DNA from: Cyclostephanos tholiformis
Lineage: Eukaryota > Bacillariophyta > Thalassiosirophyceae > Thalassiosirales > Thalassiosiraceae
Reading direction: 5' to 3'
NCBI GenBank assembly: GCA_036939975.1
Contig: JALLPB010000343.1
Coordinates: forward strand, 1 to 18,150
Length of the DNA stretch: 18,150 nt
Made by a program: the position numbers and the translations under genes
Notes under the pieces: model-generated
The model's database searches: none
What the model saw: the letters and a program-made list of their open reading frames with translations, nothing else
What the model was told of the DNA's origin: nothing
In this document: positions 17,084 through 18,150 of the stretch, piece after piece
Position numbering within the stretch: position 1 is the first letter of the stretch
How the letters are laid out: the number at the start of each line of letters is the position of its first letter

Positions 17084-17489
17084 AAACACCAACTACGATG
17101 CCACATGAGAGTCATGAAAAAAACTCTATTCACGTTACTGCCTCTCGTACACTTCCTGCATAGGAATAGTACTCATGACAACGCCAATCCTAAAAAAAGA
17201 CCCCCACCATGGCAAAGCCGAACGCAGGGTCTAGCGGCATGGCTATGGTATCAACAGCCGCCCGCCCCCGGCTACCTCATCGCTATGGGTTGTTTGACGC
17301 GGCATACGAAGGATTTTATTCAAAGACTTAAACGGGCTACGAAAATAATTCATTTAATTAAGGCATCTATTTTATATTATTCTCTCAACCCTCCAAACTC
17401 GACCGCCCCCAGAACGATCAAATATCGCCCCCCCTGCATCCCCCGGCGGTCGCACTTCCTCTCCTATCCCTTCCCCGTTGCTTCTGCCT

Positions 17490-17910
17490 CTGATATGGTT
17501 GGTTGTTGTGTTTTACGGTCGATCGGCGGCTGCCTAAATTACGACGAATTTCAATTAATTCTTTTTTTTGCCCCCGATACATCGATGGCCGAAAAGCTGC
17601 AACAGCTTTCCCCCCCATGGTCGTCGCCCTGCGCGCCGTCTTCCCTAACTATAGCCAGTCGTTGTGGCCAACTTTTGGCTGGTTGTTGCGTTTCCCCATC
17701 CAGAGGAAGCCATCCAAACTGATTGCCCCGTCGCTCTCTATATTTTAATTTTTTTCGTCGCTCTATTCAACCCCCCAAAACGAAGAGTACCCACACGTTC
17801 CACCCATTCGAATCCCTTCTCCAAAGCCTCCACCACCGCGGAAGCCATGGTTCGGTTGGTTGTTGCATCGACCCATCGAATAGTAGCCACCCAAGCCCCA
17901 TACTCAGCGT
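17490..17910. repeat. Loose tandem repeat, about 177-180 nt period
   Basis: GGTTGTTG recurs at 17501, 17681 and 17858, spaced 180 and 177 nt. The last two copies align over about 39 nt with roughly 28 matches (for example CCCATC and AGCCA.CCAA at the same offsets); the first copy is much more diverged. Both periods are multiples of three. Confidence 0.6.
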
Positions 17911-18150
17911 TGTGGTTCGTCGATGGCACAAATTCAGATGGCCGATGGGGATCGACCAGTGGATAGACCGCCGCCAGACGATACCCGATGATGGATAACC
18001 ACCTGAATGAATTGTTGGTATTGTTGTAGGCAAGATGGGGCGTTATTGGCGGCGATATCAATTTTGGGGGTGGGTGGTGCGAAAAGTGTTGCTGTTGGCG
18101 TTGTGCTACTGATGAGCGTAAAATGGATGGTTCTCGGTCAAAAAATGGAC

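Larger units (their letters stand above)
16665..18150. other. 1.5-kb repeat-rich region without a confident gene
   Basis: I find no recognisable protein, RNA or mobile element here. It holds two old tandem repeat arrays, listed separately. A 205-residue plus-strand open frame from ATG 17105 starts with a hydrophobic stretch but is otherwise of odd composition and runs across the second array. Minus-strand open stretches (16784-17092 and 17738-18061) lack ATG starts. It may be the 5' flank of the cyclotransferase gene followed by decayed repeats or a degenerate gene. Confidence 0.5.

Noticed and set aside
17105..17722. 205-residue plus-strand open frame with a hydrophobic N-terminus
   Set aside because: Composition is odd (many Pro, Ser and Cys), no family features are visible, and it runs across the diverged 177-180 nt repeats. 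Probably a chance frame.
17738..18061. 107-residue minus-strand open stretch near the right edge
   Set aside because: No ATG at its start, no recognised family, and it overlaps the repeat array; treated as part of the repeat finding.
1..18150. Defence system, CRISPR array, prophage or transposon
   Set aside because: No arrays, integrase, transposase or terminal inverted repeats were seen; introns and gene types are those of a eukaryotic nucleus.

Overview
The window looks like nuclear DNA of a unicellular alga, most likely a diatom (stramenopile). The basis is compact genes with few short GT-AG introns (69 to 211 nt where I could resolve them), plant-type glutamine cyclotransferase next to standard eukaryotic genes (N-myristoyltransferase, prefoldin 2), an algal-style membrane-anchored FkbM methyltransferase, and coding regions full of GAC/GTC trinucleotide expansions. 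No bacterial operon, rRNA, tRNA, CRISPR or complete mobile element was seen. The species assignment is inference only.

Layout, left to right, with strands strictly alternating: (1) + 237-1865, a low-complexity protein whose C-terminal part faintly resembles RPAP2; (2) - about 2210-2506, a doubtful small membrane ORF; (3) - 2616-5048, prenylcysteine oxidase-like flavoprotein; (4) + 5364-7538, a five-exon MUS81-type ERCC4 nuclease that carries a RING-like zinc finger at its C-terminus; (5) - 8009-9374, a two-exon type II membrane FkbM methyltransferase; (6) + 9727-10539, a steroid 5-alpha-reductase/enoyl-reductase family membrane enzyme; (7) - 10834-12486, two-exon N-myristoyltransferase; (8) + 12987-13808, four-exon prefoldin subunit 2; (9) - 14088-16664, a three-exon membrane-anchored glutaminyl cyclase fused to a Cys/His-rich domain I cannot name; (10) 16665-18150, no convincing gene, but two old tandem repeat arrays (periods 114 nt and about 177-180 nt).

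The exon models were built by hand. In each, the splice sites preserve frame and restore a conserved family motif across the junction, for example FWDTQ-P in the myristoyltransferase and DPTAFT-QGL in the cyclotransferase. Three gene pairs (3/4, 5/6, 7/8) are head to head with 315, 352 and 500 nt between start codons, so shared divergent promoters are likely.

The two most interesting items are both fusions, each supported because the two domains meet inside one uninterrupted exon. One is the ERCC4 nuclease joined to an SLX1-like RING and bracketed by SUMO-interaction-like motifs. The other is the glutaminyl cyclase joined to a Cys/His-rich domain. The genes do not form one pathway, though three of them (prenylcysteine oxidase, N-myristoyltransferase, glutaminyl cyclase) deal with modified protein termini or their breakdown products.
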